From assembly GCF_004151235.1 (NCBI RefSeq), contig NZ_JUIV01000015.1, positions 62,001-126,000 of the forward strand: a stretch of 64,000 nucleotides of DNA. The letters run 5' to 3'. The translations under genes were made by a program, and so were the position numbers. Origin of the DNA: Flavobacterium anhuiense (GTDB lineage: Bacteria > Bacteroidota > Bacteroidia > Flavobacteriales > Flavobacteriaceae). Under the pieces are notes generated by a model, which had not been told where the DNA came from, ran no database searches, and saw nothing but the letters and a program-made list of their open reading frames with translations. How positions within the stretch are numbered: the stretch's first letter is position 1; each line of letters opens with the position of its first letter. Below are positions 35,095-45,452 of the stretch, in pieces.

Positions 35095-38000
35095 TTTTAA
35101 TTGATCAAAATAGCGCTATAAATTCTCTCAACGAAGCACTCGTTCCGAATCCGCGTTTAATAGACGGAAGAACCGAGCAAGACTGGCTGTACTTTTTGAC
35201 AGAATTCAGCAAATTGATCAATTTCTATAATGACAGCAATACCATTCATGGCAATTGGAGTCCATTTTTGCTAAAAGATCCTGTCTTTCTGATGGCTTCA
35301 ATTTCAAAAACAAATTACAAAAAACTACATTCAGATTATAAAAATAGCTGTACTGAAATTCAAAGATTAGTTCAAAACGAAAACGGCGGAATTCCGCATT
35401 CAAATGCTTTAAACAATCTTTTTGACCGCATTACGGCCATTTATAAAATTATAGAACGCTGGACGCATTATATGCTGAGAAATAGCGAAATCTACGATCT
35501 TAAAACTTATATTTTACAAGAAGTTAGAACAAGATTAAGCATTGATTTCTGGGCAATTCAGTCTTTTAGAGAATATTTAAACAAATTAGCTATTGATGGT
35601 TTGTCTATTGCTTCAGCGCCTCTGCAAGATTTTAACTCTTTTGACAAAAGCATTTGGTATATCAATAAAGACAAAACTCCTTTTTGGCAGGTTTTCGGAT
35701 TTGAAACAGAACATTCCGTTTTACAGGAAACAAGTTCAATAACGGCATTTAGTCTAGATATTCTAACAAAAATTGGAGATAAGCTATTTCAGTTTTTAGA
35801 AACCATAATTCATCATGCGGGAAAAGAATTCAAGAAATTAAATCTTCAAAAAGGACATTTTCCAGACACCGTTCTTTTGCGCTCTTTTGTAAATATTTTA
35901 AAAGTACAGCAAGATCGCATGAATGGTCTTTCTGAAAAACATCTTGATTTTTATTATAGAGATATTCTAAAACAGACAAAACTCCCTGCAGTTGCCGATC
36001 ACACGTTTTTGTGTGCGACGCTTACAAAGCCAACATCTGTATTTACTTTGCCAGCCGGAACTTTGTTTAATGCAGGCGTCGATGCGCAAAAAAATCCTAT
36101 TCTGTTTGCTTCTCAAAAAAATGTAAACCTAAATCCTGCTGCAATTGCAAGCGTGCATAAGCTTTCTTATCAAGATAAAAACAATGCTTTTTATAATTTA
36201 CAAACTGTTGATAAGCCAACAGAAATTCAATTAGACGCAGAAAATAAAGCAATCAGTTGGGAAACTTTCGGTTCAGATGACCTTTCTCTAAATCCTTCTT
36301 TAATCGGAATTGGATTTGCTTCACCAATGTTATTATTGCGCGAAGGAGAAAGAACAGTAAACCTGACTTTGGAATTTGATTCTTCCATAGATATAAAAAT
36401 CCTGCAAGAAGCCAGTTATTTTTTGAGTACACAAAAAGAATGGCTAAAATTGGATTTGGCTCCAGCAGATTTTACAGCAGATGCAACAAAACAAAATACT
36501 GTTTTTACGATAGAGATAGTTCTTGACGCGACTGTAGCTTCAATCGAACCTTTTTTGGTTAATCCTGACGGACTAAAAAGCGATTGGCCAATGATGAAAA
36601 TTTTATTTCAGAATGTTCCAAATCCGCAAGAACCTCCTAAAATTACTTCGATAACTATTGCTTTAAAAGTAACGGGGGTAAAAACCTTTCAATTGTATAA
36701 TGATTTTGGGGAATTAAGCACAAAAAATCCCTACACTCCTTTTGGACCAATTCCGTTAGTGAATGCCAATTTTATTATCGGAAACAATGAAATCTTAAGC
36801 AAACCTCTAGACAGTTTTATTGTAGAAATAGATTGGGATAAAAGGCCAGCCAATTTTGAAATGTATTATCAGCAATATAATGAATACCTGCATCCAACTA
36901 AAACAACTCCAAAAACAGGACTTGGAAGCACACTTAGAAGCATATTATCTAAACCTGAGGAGGCTGTTGTTTTTCCAAGCGAATTCACAAACACCAGTTT
37001 TACTGCCAATTTCAATATTATGCAGGACAAATCATGGCAAGGTCTGAAAATGACCAAAATTGAAAAGAGTAACGTTGATAAAGTATTCATTCCAACTGAT
37101 GAGATTCCACAGCCTGTTTGTTTATTTGACCCTTTTCTATTAGGAGTTCCAAATAATATTCTTAATACATCTAGCAGTTACTATATATATGTTAAACCTC
37201 TTTCAATTTCAAGTGCTACAGGAACTAATGCAAAAGTATGGAAACCCGATCCAAACATCCAAAAAGAAGCTTTAAAGTTTACAAAAGAAAGTTCATCGGG
37301 ATTTATAAAAATGACTTTGTCCAGTCCGGAATACGGTTTTGGCTCAGAATTGTATGCAAATGTTGTAGCTAGCATAGCTTTGCAAAACGGCAATAAACTT
37401 GCAATGGCAAAAGACAAGGAAGTAAAAGATTTTATTGCTGCCGCCAATGTACCGTTTGCTCCAAAAATACAATCCTTTTCAGCTATTTATAATGCTAGCG
37501 TAACCTACAAACTTGATGGTACGGTTGGCGATTATCCGCTGCAGTATTTTATTTATGCTCCTTTTACAAACTATACCGTATTTGATAGTGAAACAGCTGA
37601 CCAAACCAAAACCAATACATTTAATACCCAAATCATTGGAAGTTCTGAAAGCGATGCCGCAAAAGGTTTTCCGCTTTATCCTTCTTTCAACTATAATGGA
37701 GCACTTTTTATTGAACTGGATAATCTCATTTGCGACAGCACTTTGAATCTCTATTTTGAATTGGCCAGAAATTCAACTGCACTTACCAATCAGAATGGTA
37801 TTATGTATTATTATTTAAGCGATTCAGGGTGGAAAAACATTCACCCATTATCTGATCAGACAAGTCAGTTTAGATGCTCTGGAATTATAGAAATTCCTAT
37901 TCCGGCAGATTGCAATAATAACAGCACGATAATGCCTGGAACCAAAAACTGGATTTCTATTGCGGCTACTGGCAATCTTGCTTCGTTTTCTAAAACCACT

Positions 38001-38816
38001 TTTATGCAAACCAACAGTTTTAGTGTACAACGAACAGGAACTTCATTTCTGACCGATACACAAAGTCCGCAGATAGAGGCTAATGCAATCACAAAACCGG
38101 AAACCAAGATTCCAGAAATAGGCACAATCATTCAGCCATTCGCTTCTTTTGGAGGAAAAGCCGCGGAAGACAAAACCGATAGAAACAAAAGAGTAAGCAA
38201 TAGCATTAAAACCAAAAACAGAGCCAGTACGCTAACCGATTATTATACGCTGATTGCCGAAAAATTTGATACCGTATACTATTCAAAAGTAGTTACTAAA
38301 AAAAGCGACAACAGCACTAATGTTTATTTAGTCAAAAAAATAGCATCAGATAACGATTCAAACGCTTTTATTCCTTTGGTAACCAATTCAATTGAGATTC
38401 AGGTAAAACAATATTTAAACGCCAATTCGTCGCCGTTCATAAATCTGAACGTTTCCAATTTTAACTTGGAATATGTTTGCATCAATATCTCCATTATAGT
38501 CGATCCAAACTATCAAAAAACGTTGGTAAACAAAAATGTTAATCTAGCTTTAAAGAAGTACTTATCGCCATGGATTTCCAATTGCCCCTCTGAAATCGAA
38601 ATCGACAAACCGCTTGTTGATGCCAAAGTGAGCACATTCGTTCAAACTATTGAAGGCGTTCTTTCTGTTGAGAATGTTTCCTTTTCAAGCTATTACATCA
38701 ATCCCGTTTCAGGAGTGCAAACCGCTTTAAAAAGCGAAAAAAAAACTTTAATGCCATACGGACAAGCAACGCTTTTAGTTTCTGCTCCCAATCATAATAT
38801 TTCAAATCTGATATAA
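35091..38816 (+). CDS. eCIS large baseplate protein 1 (Pvc11-like)
   Basis: This is a 1241-residue protein in the position of Pvc11/Afp11, the first of two large baseplate wedge proteins. Residues ~1-330 are helical (RTEQDWLYFLTEFSKLINFYNDSNTIHGNW, IHHAGKEFKKLNLQKGHFPDTVLLRSFVNILKVQQDRMNGLSEKHLDFYYRDILK). A long beta-rich central part follows. The last ~230 residues match the gpJ-like fold (FGGKAAEDKTDRNKRVSNSIKTKNRASTLTDYYTLIAEKFDTVYYSKVV, later VNLALKKYLSPWI). It overlaps both neighbours (four bases upstream, one base downstream). Confidence 0.88.
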   Translation: MILIDQNSAINSLNEALVPNPRLIDGRTEQDWLYFLTEFSKLINFYNDSNTIHGNWSPFLLKDPVFLMASISKTNYKKLHSDYKNSCTEIQRLVQNENGGIPHSNALNNLFDRITAIYKIIERWTHYMLRNSEIYDLKTYILQEVRTRLSIDFWAIQSFREYLNKLAIDGLSIASAPLQDFNSFDKSIWYINKDKTPFWQVFGFETEHSVLQETSSITAFSLDILTKIGDKLFQFLETIIHHAGKEFKKLNLQKGHFPDTVLLRSFVNILKVQQDRMNGLSEKHLDFYYRDILKQTKLPAVADHTFLCATLTKPTSVFTLPAGTLFNAGVDAQKNPILFASQKNVNLNPAAIASVHKLSYQDKNNAFYNLQTVDKPTEIQLDAENKAISWETFGSDDLSLNPSLIGIGFASPMLLLREGERTVNLTLEFDSSIDIKILQEASYFLSTQKEWLKLDLAPADFTADATKQNTVFTIEIVLDATVASIEPFLVNPDGLKSDWPMMKILFQNVPNPQEPPKITSITIALKVTGVKTFQLYNDFGELSTKNPYTPFGPIPLVNANFIIGNNEILSKPLDSFIVEIDWDKRPANFEMYYQQYNEYLHPTKTTPKTGLGSTLRSILSKPEEAVVFPSEFTNTSFTANFNIMQDKSWQGLKMTKIEKSNVDKVFIPTDEIPQPVCLFDPFLLGVPNNILNTSSSYYIYVKPLSISSATGTNAKVWKPDPNIQKEALKFTKESSSGFIKMTLSSPEYGFGSELYANVVASIALQNGNKLAMAKDKEVKDFIAAANVPFAPKIQSFSAIYNASVTYKLDGTVGDYPLQYFIYAPFTNYTVFDSETADQTKTNTFNTQIIGSSESDAAKGFPLYPSFNYNGALFIELDNLICDSTLNLYFELARNSTALTNQNGIMYYYLSDSGWKNIHPLSDQTSQFRCSGIIEIPIPADCNNNSTIMPGTKNWISIAATGNLASFSKTTFMQTNSFSVQRTGTSFLTDTQSPQIEANAITKPETKIPEIGTIIQPFASFGGKAAEDKTDRNKRVSNSIKTKNRASTLTDYYTLIAEKFDTVYYSKVVTKKSDNSTNVYLVKKIASDNDSNAFIPLVTNSIEIQVKQYLNANSSPFINLNVSNFNLEYVCINISIIVDPNYQKTLVNKNVNLALKKYLSPWISNCPSEIEIDKPLVDAKVSTFVQTIEGVLSVENVSFSSYYINPVSGVQTALKSEKKTLMPYGQATLLVSAPNHNISNLI

Positions 38817-41533
38817 TGGATACCAATAATCAAATAACAAAAACACAGCTTCCGCCGCATCAGGATTTTAATTTCCTGAAAGACGAAGCTATTGATTATA
38901 TCCAAAATCATATTAGTACAGAATGGACCAACTTTAATCCGAGTGATCCTGGAATGACCATTTTGGATCAGGTTTGTTATGCGCTTACAGAATTAGGTTA
39001 TTGTACCGATTTTTCTATTCCTGATATTTTGACCGATTCTACAGGGAAAATGGAAATCGAGAATCAGTTCTATCTTCCTTATAAAATCTTGACTACTTCG
39101 CCGTATACAATTGATGATTACAAAAAATACATCATTGACGGGATCGAAGAAGTTTATAATGCTGAAATAGTGACTTACAATGACAATCTTCTGCCGTTTA
39201 GCAGAGTATATCAAGTATATCTTTATATAAATCCCGATATTACCGATAGTATTCAGCGCGATACTATTTGTAAATCGTCATTTTATTACCTTAATCAAAG
39301 CCGAAATATTGGCGAACTTTTTAATATGCCAATTGCTCTGCAGCCACAAAACTGCTTGATTGGCGGAAAAATTGAAATTGAAAAAGACGCAGACGAACAA
39401 GCCATTTTATTAGAACTGCAAGACAAAATTCGCACTTATATTTTTCCGAAAATAGCTCAGGTAAATTATGATGCTCTAAAAGAAGATGGATATAATGCTG
39501 CCGAAATATATGATGGGCCTTATCTTAAAAATGGCTGGATTTTAAGCGAATCTATATTAGATAAAAAAAATACTCTCAAAACTATCGATCTAATTCCAGT
39601 AATTGAGTCTGTAGCTGGCATTATTTCAGTTTTAGGAGTCCAACTTTATCAGAACAATAATCATGTTCAAGCATTGCAATCGACTATCAGTCAGATAATA
39701 GCGATAGATATTCTGGCTTCTTATGGAGAAAAAAAACTATTGTTAATCAGCAACGGAAAAGAAGTGCAAACTGATGGTTTAAGCCCGTTGCAAATTAATC
39801 TCAGTAAATATCAAGAAACAGCGATAAGTTTAAATAACAAACCTGCTATAAAATTGCCTAAAAGCAGTTTTAGAGACATTAATAGCTATTATTCTATCCA
39901 AAATACATTTCCGCAGCAATATGGCATTGGCGATGATAAAATAGAAGACGATTCTACTCCCATACAAGTCGCGCAATCACGCCAGCTAAAAGGCTATTTA
40001 ACTCTATTTGATCAGGTTTTAGCCAATCAGTTTTCGCAATTGGCCAATGTTTCAAAACTATTTTCTTTTACCAATTCCGTATGCGGTTCGCCTTCAGACA
40101 AAGATGCTTTTTATGCGCTAAAAGATAAGTATGAGAAAAAACATTTAGAATATCCTGTTCCATACAAAATGTTTTCTCCAAGCTATTTTTATCAGTCACT
40201 GTACAATGTTCCTCATATCAAGCCTTTATTAAAAAACAATAATGTCTTTGAATACACTTATGGCGACGAAACTAAAAAAGAACTAAAAGAAAAAAGCTGG
40301 TTAGAATATCAGCAAGATCCTTACAATGCTTACATCTTCGGAATGATGAAAATCATGGAGGAAGAAGATGTCAATTTTGAAAGAAGAAATACAATTTTAG
40401 ATCATTTGCTTGCGAGACACGGCGAATCGCCTAAAGTTATTGATGCCATAATTGCTGGTACAATTTATACTGGAAATAAGAAAAAAGATCAAATCATTTT
40501 GAAGAGTCTATATCTGCAAAACCTTGATTTATTAACGTACAACAGAATTAAAGCCTGCAATTTTCTAATTGCTTCAAAAATAACTCCGACTCATAATCTC
40601 AATATTAAAAACGATCATTACGATTACATCAATGAAAACACGTCTGATTTTATTTTTAAATCGGAACATCTCAATAAAAAAGAAAAATTAAGCAAAACCG
40701 ATTTCAGCAATTTTTCGGGATTTGAGTTAAAACTGAATCTCCTTTTCGGATTAAAAAATATATATAACAATTTTATTACGGCTCAATTTGAAGCTTCACA
40801 ACATTCTATAGAAGACCAATTGAACGCCAATAAAACTATACAAAAAGTATATTGGTTTAAAGAAAAAAGAAAAGGCAGCATCTTTATTGAAACCTCTATT
40901 CTTTTAAATCAATTAAAATATAACATAGAAATCGTAAAGCAAAGTGATAATTTAAATTACACAATTCAAAATACTGATTTTAAATCAGTAACTAATATAA
41001 ATTATATCCTAAATAGTCTGAACCAAACTGCTTTGGATGCTCAATTTCAAAATGGTTACTTGGAGTTTGCTTCGGAGAAATATCTTTTGGTTTCTGGCGA
41101 TTCTCAAACTGTAATAACTCCTGATTATACAAAAAGTAAATTATCAGATTATGCATTTCGAATTACGGTTTCTTCTGGAAACGGAATCATTACAATCAAT
41201 GATGAACTTTTTAAGAAAAATGCAATTTTAATGTTTCCTGATTTTATCCCAGAATTGCAAACTCCTGAATTCAAAAAACGTTTAAAACTGTTTCTTTCAA
41301 TATGCCTTCCAACAAACATAAAATGCGAATGTCTGTTTGTAAGTCTTCAAGAACTGGAAACTCTAATACCAAATTACAGTGGCTGGCATGATAGCTTGCG
41401 TTTTAAAAATACTCAGGATTTACTCAATAAACAGGAAAATGATTTAGAAACGACAAATCCTGAGACTTCTTCAGTGAATTTGATCAATAGTTTAACCTCA
41501 ATTTTAGGAACAAAAAATGGAAGAAATAAATAG
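38816..41533 (+). CDS. eCIS large baseplate protein 2 (Pvc12-like)
   Basis: This 905-residue protein occupies the Pvc12/Afp12 position, the second wedge protein, which completes the baseplate with the preceding protein. The N-terminus has FLKDEAIDYIQNHISTEWTNFNPSDPGMTILDQVCYALTELGYCTDFSIPDIL, a conserved baseplate start with the DPGMTxLDxxxYALTELGYxxxF pattern. Residues ~380-400 (SRQLKGYLTLFDQVLANQFSQLANV) are also typical. Its end overlaps the tape-measure gene by 17 bases. Confidence 0.88.
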   Translation: MDTNNQITKTQLPPHQDFNFLKDEAIDYIQNHISTEWTNFNPSDPGMTILDQVCYALTELGYCTDFSIPDILTDSTGKMEIENQFYLPYKILTTSPYTIDDYKKYIIDGIEEVYNAEIVTYNDNLLPFSRVYQVYLYINPDITDSIQRDTICKSSFYYLNQSRNIGELFNMPIALQPQNCLIGGKIEIEKDADEQAILLELQDKIRTYIFPKIAQVNYDALKEDGYNAAEIYDGPYLKNGWILSESILDKKNTLKTIDLIPVIESVAGIISVLGVQLYQNNNHVQALQSTISQIIAIDILASYGEKKLLLISNGKEVQTDGLSPLQINLSKYQETAISLNNKPAIKLPKSSFRDINSYYSIQNTFPQQYGIGDDKIEDDSTPIQVAQSRQLKGYLTLFDQVLANQFSQLANVSKLFSFTNSVCGSPSDKDAFYALKDKYEKKHLEYPVPYKMFSPSYFYQSLYNVPHIKPLLKNNNVFEYTYGDETKKELKEKSWLEYQQDPYNAYIFGMMKIMEEEDVNFERRNTILDHLLARHGESPKVIDAIIAGTIYTGNKKKDQIILKSLYLQNLDLLTYNRIKACNFLIASKITPTHNLNIKNDHYDYINENTSDFIFKSEHLNKKEKLSKTDFSNFSGFELKLNLLFGLKNIYNNFITAQFEASQHSIEDQLNANKTIQKVYWFKEKRKGSIFIETSILLNQLKYNIEIVKQSDNLNYTIQNTDFKSVTNINYILNSLNQTALDAQFQNGYLEFASEKYLLVSGDSQTVITPDYTKSKLSDYAFRITVSSGNGIITINDELFKKNAILMFPDFIPELQTPEFKKRLKLFLSICLPTNIKCECLFVSLQELETLIPNYSGWHDSLRFKNTQDLLNKQENDLETTNPETSSVNLINSLTSILGTKNGRNK

Positions 41534-44500
41534 CCATATTGTATCGAGTCTAAAGTGGGACACAACTTTTGACCAGAAAAAAGAAAGTTACAGACTTCAG
41601 GAACGCTTGAGCGCTTGGAGCAAAATCTCGTTGCCTAGAGAAGTCGCCACTATTTTTAATGAATTATGTCCGCAGGAACAAAGCTGGCGAATTGAATCTC
41701 TGGAACTTGATCTTGGCTCTTGCGATTATGGCGATCTCGAATTTGACTTAAGTCGAAAAATACGGAATTTATTAAGAGAAAAAATAGCCGAATTAATTCT
41801 GTATCAAAATAGTCAGAAGCAAAACGGAATCGCGGTTTACAATAAAGAAAAATCGATTCTGGAAAATCTGATGGTCTTTTTGTTAGAAGGTTATCTGCCA
41901 TGGAATTATCAGAACAAAGAAGGTTCTGTAAACCAAATTATGGCAGAATTGCTTCAGAATAATCTTGCTGAGGTTATTGCGATTATCAAGGAAACCGGAA
42001 TGACGCATGAAGAAGTTAGAAAACGAATTGCATGGCAGTTTGACGAAAAAAATATAACCAAAATAATTGCAGCTCTGGAACCTAATAATAGCAGTTCGAT
42101 AATTGAGTTTAGCTCGATTATGGTAAATATTCAAGTTAAGGAAACTATTATCCAGACGAGTACAATCAGTTTCAAAAAGAATCTTTGGTTCTTTATTCTT
42201 AACTTTTTACTGCTGGAACGCGGGACTCTATTTAATAAGCTCGCTTTCATGAAAAGCAGTATTCTTCAAATGGCAAATCATTACAATATTGCTTATGCAG
42301 AACTGATTGTTTTGATCGAAAATACGATTGTAAAACTCTCTGATAAAACTTCTCAAAACAACAATTTTATTGCTTGCCTAAAAATACTGACTCAGGAATA
42401 TGAAACACAAAAAATAGAAAATCATTTACCTGATTATAAGATAAATTATTGGAGTTTACTTGAACAATTACTTCAAAATAAAAACAGCCGAAAATTTAAG
42501 GCAGACAAAGACAATTTAAACGAATTGATTGTGGCATTAAGTACTGAAAACAAAACAAAATTTAATGCCCTTATTCAGCCCATTTTGAAAGAAGAAAACC
42601 TGCTTGCTTCACTGCTTCAGGATTTAAACGAAACTTCTTTAAAAGTACTTTTTTCAAGATTAGACACTACTCCATCGCTCCTTCAAATGGAATCTATAAT
42701 TTATTTGAACAAGCTGAGCCAAACCTTTAAACTCAAAACAAACAATAAGGCTTTATGGGAAATTGGAATGCTTTTTTTAATTAAAAATAAAAATGCTGAC
42801 AATAGTGCGTTTCTGCTTTTCTGCATTAAAGAATTAGGTAGAAAAAACAATCTGAGCCACGAACATTTATTGGCGATGTTTACCAATGCTAAAATTCCTG
42901 CGGCGGTAAGAAACAATAATTCGGCAACCATTTATACCAATCTCAATGCGATTTACTGCAAGGAAATAAACCGTAATAATTCTAATTATCCAGCCGTTCA
43001 TTTTAAGAATCTTGTTGCCAAATTAGAACTGGAATTACAGAAAAACAGCACCAAAAGTGTCTTTTTTATCGATTTGCAAAGATCACTTACTAGAACGATT
43101 TTACTGCATCCTAAAATGGCTTTTGAAGTAATGCTTTCATACGGAAATAAAGAAGTTTTAAAGAAAATACTTCCGCTGGTTCTTAATCGTGAAATGCTGC
43201 AATTATTGGTAAAAACTGCCAATTATAAAAAGACAAAACTCGTACAGACCATTCAGGTTGTCTATGAAATCCTGAACGAAAAGGATAAATATGATTTTCC
43301 AGAAGAATTGATGACGGATAATTTATTACTTCTCGGAATGCAGGAAATACTGTTTCATCCCGAACATAATTCCTCTTTGTTTCTGGAAACTATTATCGTT
43401 CAGTTATCCAAAAAAGTAACCGATACGAGACGCAACGATTATTTTCAGTTTATCGCAAAACTGATTCAGTCCAAACGAATTAAATCTTTTGGAGTTGCTA
43501 TCAAGAAGACATTTTTAAATCAATTAAAAAATACAAGTTCAATTGATACCGTTGCGCTTGCATTGCTCATTCAGAACACATCGCAACAAGATCAGCAGGA
43601 ATTAGCACAATTGCTGATTCTCAATTTTAATGATTCGGGTTTTATAGAACTGCGAAAACAAGACAGAAAGGAAAGCGAAAATCTATTGCATTATTTCTTG
43701 ACAAATGGTGTTGCGCTGAAAAAGAAATGGATTCAGAAAACGTCTGCTGTCATTATTAATAGCGTAAAATCGGTTTCAAAAACTAAAATTACTTGGGAAT
43801 TAAACGAGCTTTTCTGGAACACAATTTTAAAATATTCGTCTTATAAAGGCAATGAAATCTTATTTGAAAAACTGCTTCAGAAAGAACTGAAATTGTATTT
43901 GAAAAAGACTGTTGCTAAAGAAAAAGTACATCTCCAGAACGAAACAAAAACTTTTGAATCAGCAAACTCTGTAACAGAATCAGAACATTTTTTTGAAAAC
44001 GAAATGAATTCAAGTTATACTTTTTCTAATGGAATTTCAGAATCTATCAGTTCAGACCTATCTTTTGAAATTCAGGAATTATCAGAAAAAGAAAAATACA
44101 AATGGCTTTCTTCCATTATTATCAAACGTCAGATTCCTAATGTTTTCAGCATTTCTAAAACAATAGAAATCAAAGATATTCTGAATTTCATTATGGTAAA
44201 AGAGCCTCAGATTTTCTTTAGAATAATGAAAAAAGAATTTATTCCCGAAGCCCAAATGGATTGGCTTTGCCGCAATATCAGCTTTCATAATTTGTGCAAT
44301 GCCGTAAGCCAATTGGATAAAAACAGAGAATCGTATTTGAGAATTCTAGAAAAGTTCAATCAGGTTTTGGGATCTGTAACCATCAAAGGTTTGGCTTCTA
44401 AAGAAATGCAGCATCTTTTGCTTCGAAAACTTTTAAAAGCTGTTGTCAATGACAATTGGAGGCTTATCGCGATTGATAAAATATGGAATGAACTAATCTG

Positions 44501-45212
44501 GGAAGTGGTGACTAAAAAAGGAATTTCTAAGAAAAACTTTTTGGCCGACATGGAAAAATATATCTATCATTTTCCACCAGCTTTACAGCTTGGTTTCAAA
44601 GAAATTCTTCGAACAGAAAAACAAACTTCGCCAATTTTAAAACAAACCGAAATACTATCAAAAATGGAATCAAATAAAATTAAAGAAAAACCAAAAACTA
44701 ACCTCAAGCAGGGTATTGTGGTTAGAAACGCAGGAATTGTGCTCTTAAACGATTATATCGCAATGCTGTTTGACCGTTTGAATCTGACATCAGAAAAAAA
44801 ATTTATCAGCAACGAACATCAGGTTAGAGCTGTGCAGTATTTACAGTACGTTATTACGGGAATGCAGGAAACTGAAGAGGTTTATCTGCCGTTGAACAAA
44901 GTTTTGTGCGGTTTACCATTGACAGACACAGTACCCGATTTTGTAGAAATATCTGATCAGGAAAAGCAATTAATAAACGGTTTAATACAAGCAGCTATTT
45001 CGCATTGGCCAGATATTGGAGATTCTTCCATAGATGGCTTTAGAGGAAACTGGCTTGTACGCGACGGAATTCTGGTAGAACTGGAAGACAAATGGGAACT
45101 TACAGTAGACAAAAGAGCTTATGATATTTTGATCAACAGATCTCCCTTTGCCTTTTCGATTATAAAATACCATTGGATGGATAAGCCTTTGCATGTCATT
45201 TGGCCTTATTGA
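41517..45212 (+). CDS. eCIS tape-measure protein (CIS_TMP family)
   Basis: This is a 1231-residue protein of the contractile-injection-system tape-measure family, thought to set tube length. The N-terminus (HIVSSLKWDTTFDQKKESYRLQERLSAWSKISLPREVATIFNELCPQEQSWRIESLELDLG) is the family signature. The last ~180 residues are the conserved C-terminal domain (VVRNAGIVLLNDYIAMLFDRL, YLQYVITGMQETEEVYLPLNKVLCGLPL, NWLVRDGILVELEDKWELTVDKRAYDILINRSPFAFSIIKYHWMDKPLHVIWPY). The ~950-residue middle is a long helical stretch. Its length could be compared with tube length once particles are imaged. It is followed by a repeat-containing 240-base gap. Confidence 0.93.
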   Translation: MEEINSHIVSSLKWDTTFDQKKESYRLQERLSAWSKISLPREVATIFNELCPQEQSWRIESLELDLGSCDYGDLEFDLSRKIRNLLREKIAELILYQNSQKQNGIAVYNKEKSILENLMVFLLEGYLPWNYQNKEGSVNQIMAELLQNNLAEVIAIIKETGMTHEEVRKRIAWQFDEKNITKIIAALEPNNSSSIIEFSSIMVNIQVKETIIQTSTISFKKNLWFFILNFLLLERGTLFNKLAFMKSSILQMANHYNIAYAELIVLIENTIVKLSDKTSQNNNFIACLKILTQEYETQKIENHLPDYKINYWSLLEQLLQNKNSRKFKADKDNLNELIVALSTENKTKFNALIQPILKEENLLASLLQDLNETSLKVLFSRLDTTPSLLQMESIIYLNKLSQTFKLKTNNKALWEIGMLFLIKNKNADNSAFLLFCIKELGRKNNLSHEHLLAMFTNAKIPAAVRNNNSATIYTNLNAIYCKEINRNNSNYPAVHFKNLVAKLELELQKNSTKSVFFIDLQRSLTRTILLHPKMAFEVMLSYGNKEVLKKILPLVLNREMLQLLVKTANYKKTKLVQTIQVVYEILNEKDKYDFPEELMTDNLLLLGMQEILFHPEHNSSLFLETIIVQLSKKVTDTRRNDYFQFIAKLIQSKRIKSFGVAIKKTFLNQLKNTSSIDTVALALLIQNTSQQDQQELAQLLILNFNDSGFIELRKQDRKESENLLHYFLTNGVALKKKWIQKTSAVIINSVKSVSKTKITWELNELFWNTILKYSSYKGNEILFEKLLQKELKLYLKKTVAKEKVHLQNETKTFESANSVTESEHFFENEMNSSYTFSNGISESISSDLSFEIQELSEKEKYKWLSSIIIKRQIPNVFSISKTIEIKDILNFIMVKEPQIFFRIMKKEFIPEAQMDWLCRNISFHNLCNAVSQLDKNRESYLRILEKFNQVLGSVTIKGLASKEMQHLLLRKLLKAVVNDNWRLIAIDKIWNELIWEVVTKKGISKKNFLADMEKYIYHFPPALQLGFKEILRTEKQTSPILKQTEILSKMESNKIKEKPKTNLKQGIVVRNAGIVLLNDYIAMLFDRLNLTSEKKFISNEHQVRAVQYLQYVITGMQETEEVYLPLNKVLCGLPLTDTVPDFVEISDQEKQLINGLIQAAISHWPDIGDSSIDGFRGNWLVRDGILVELEDKWELTVDKRAYDILINRSPFAFSIIKYHWMDKPLHVIWPY

Positions 45213-45260
45213 AACAGCTTTTTAAGAATCATTCACGCTTACGTTAGTCAGCACATTTTT

Positions 45261-45360
45261 GTCATTTCGAGGAACGAGAAATCACACTAGTTGATCGACA
45301 AAGATTGTCGATTACGAAAACGGATTTTCTTGTGTGATTTCTCCCTTCGGTCGAAATGAC
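45261..45360. repeat. Palindromic intergenic repeat, copy 2
   Basis: The outer arms (GTCATTTCGA...GAGAAATCACAC and complement, ending CGAAATGAC) match copy 1 at 10141-10242. The centre is unrelated. It lies in the 240-base gap between the tape-measure gene and the accessory eCIS genes, inside the operon. Confidence 0.85.
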
Positions 45361-45452
45361 AAAATCAGATTCCGATTGTGAATGATGAATAGAATAACAA
45401 AAACCATTGAATACGATCTTGAAATATAAATTAATCAACTAAAAAAACTATT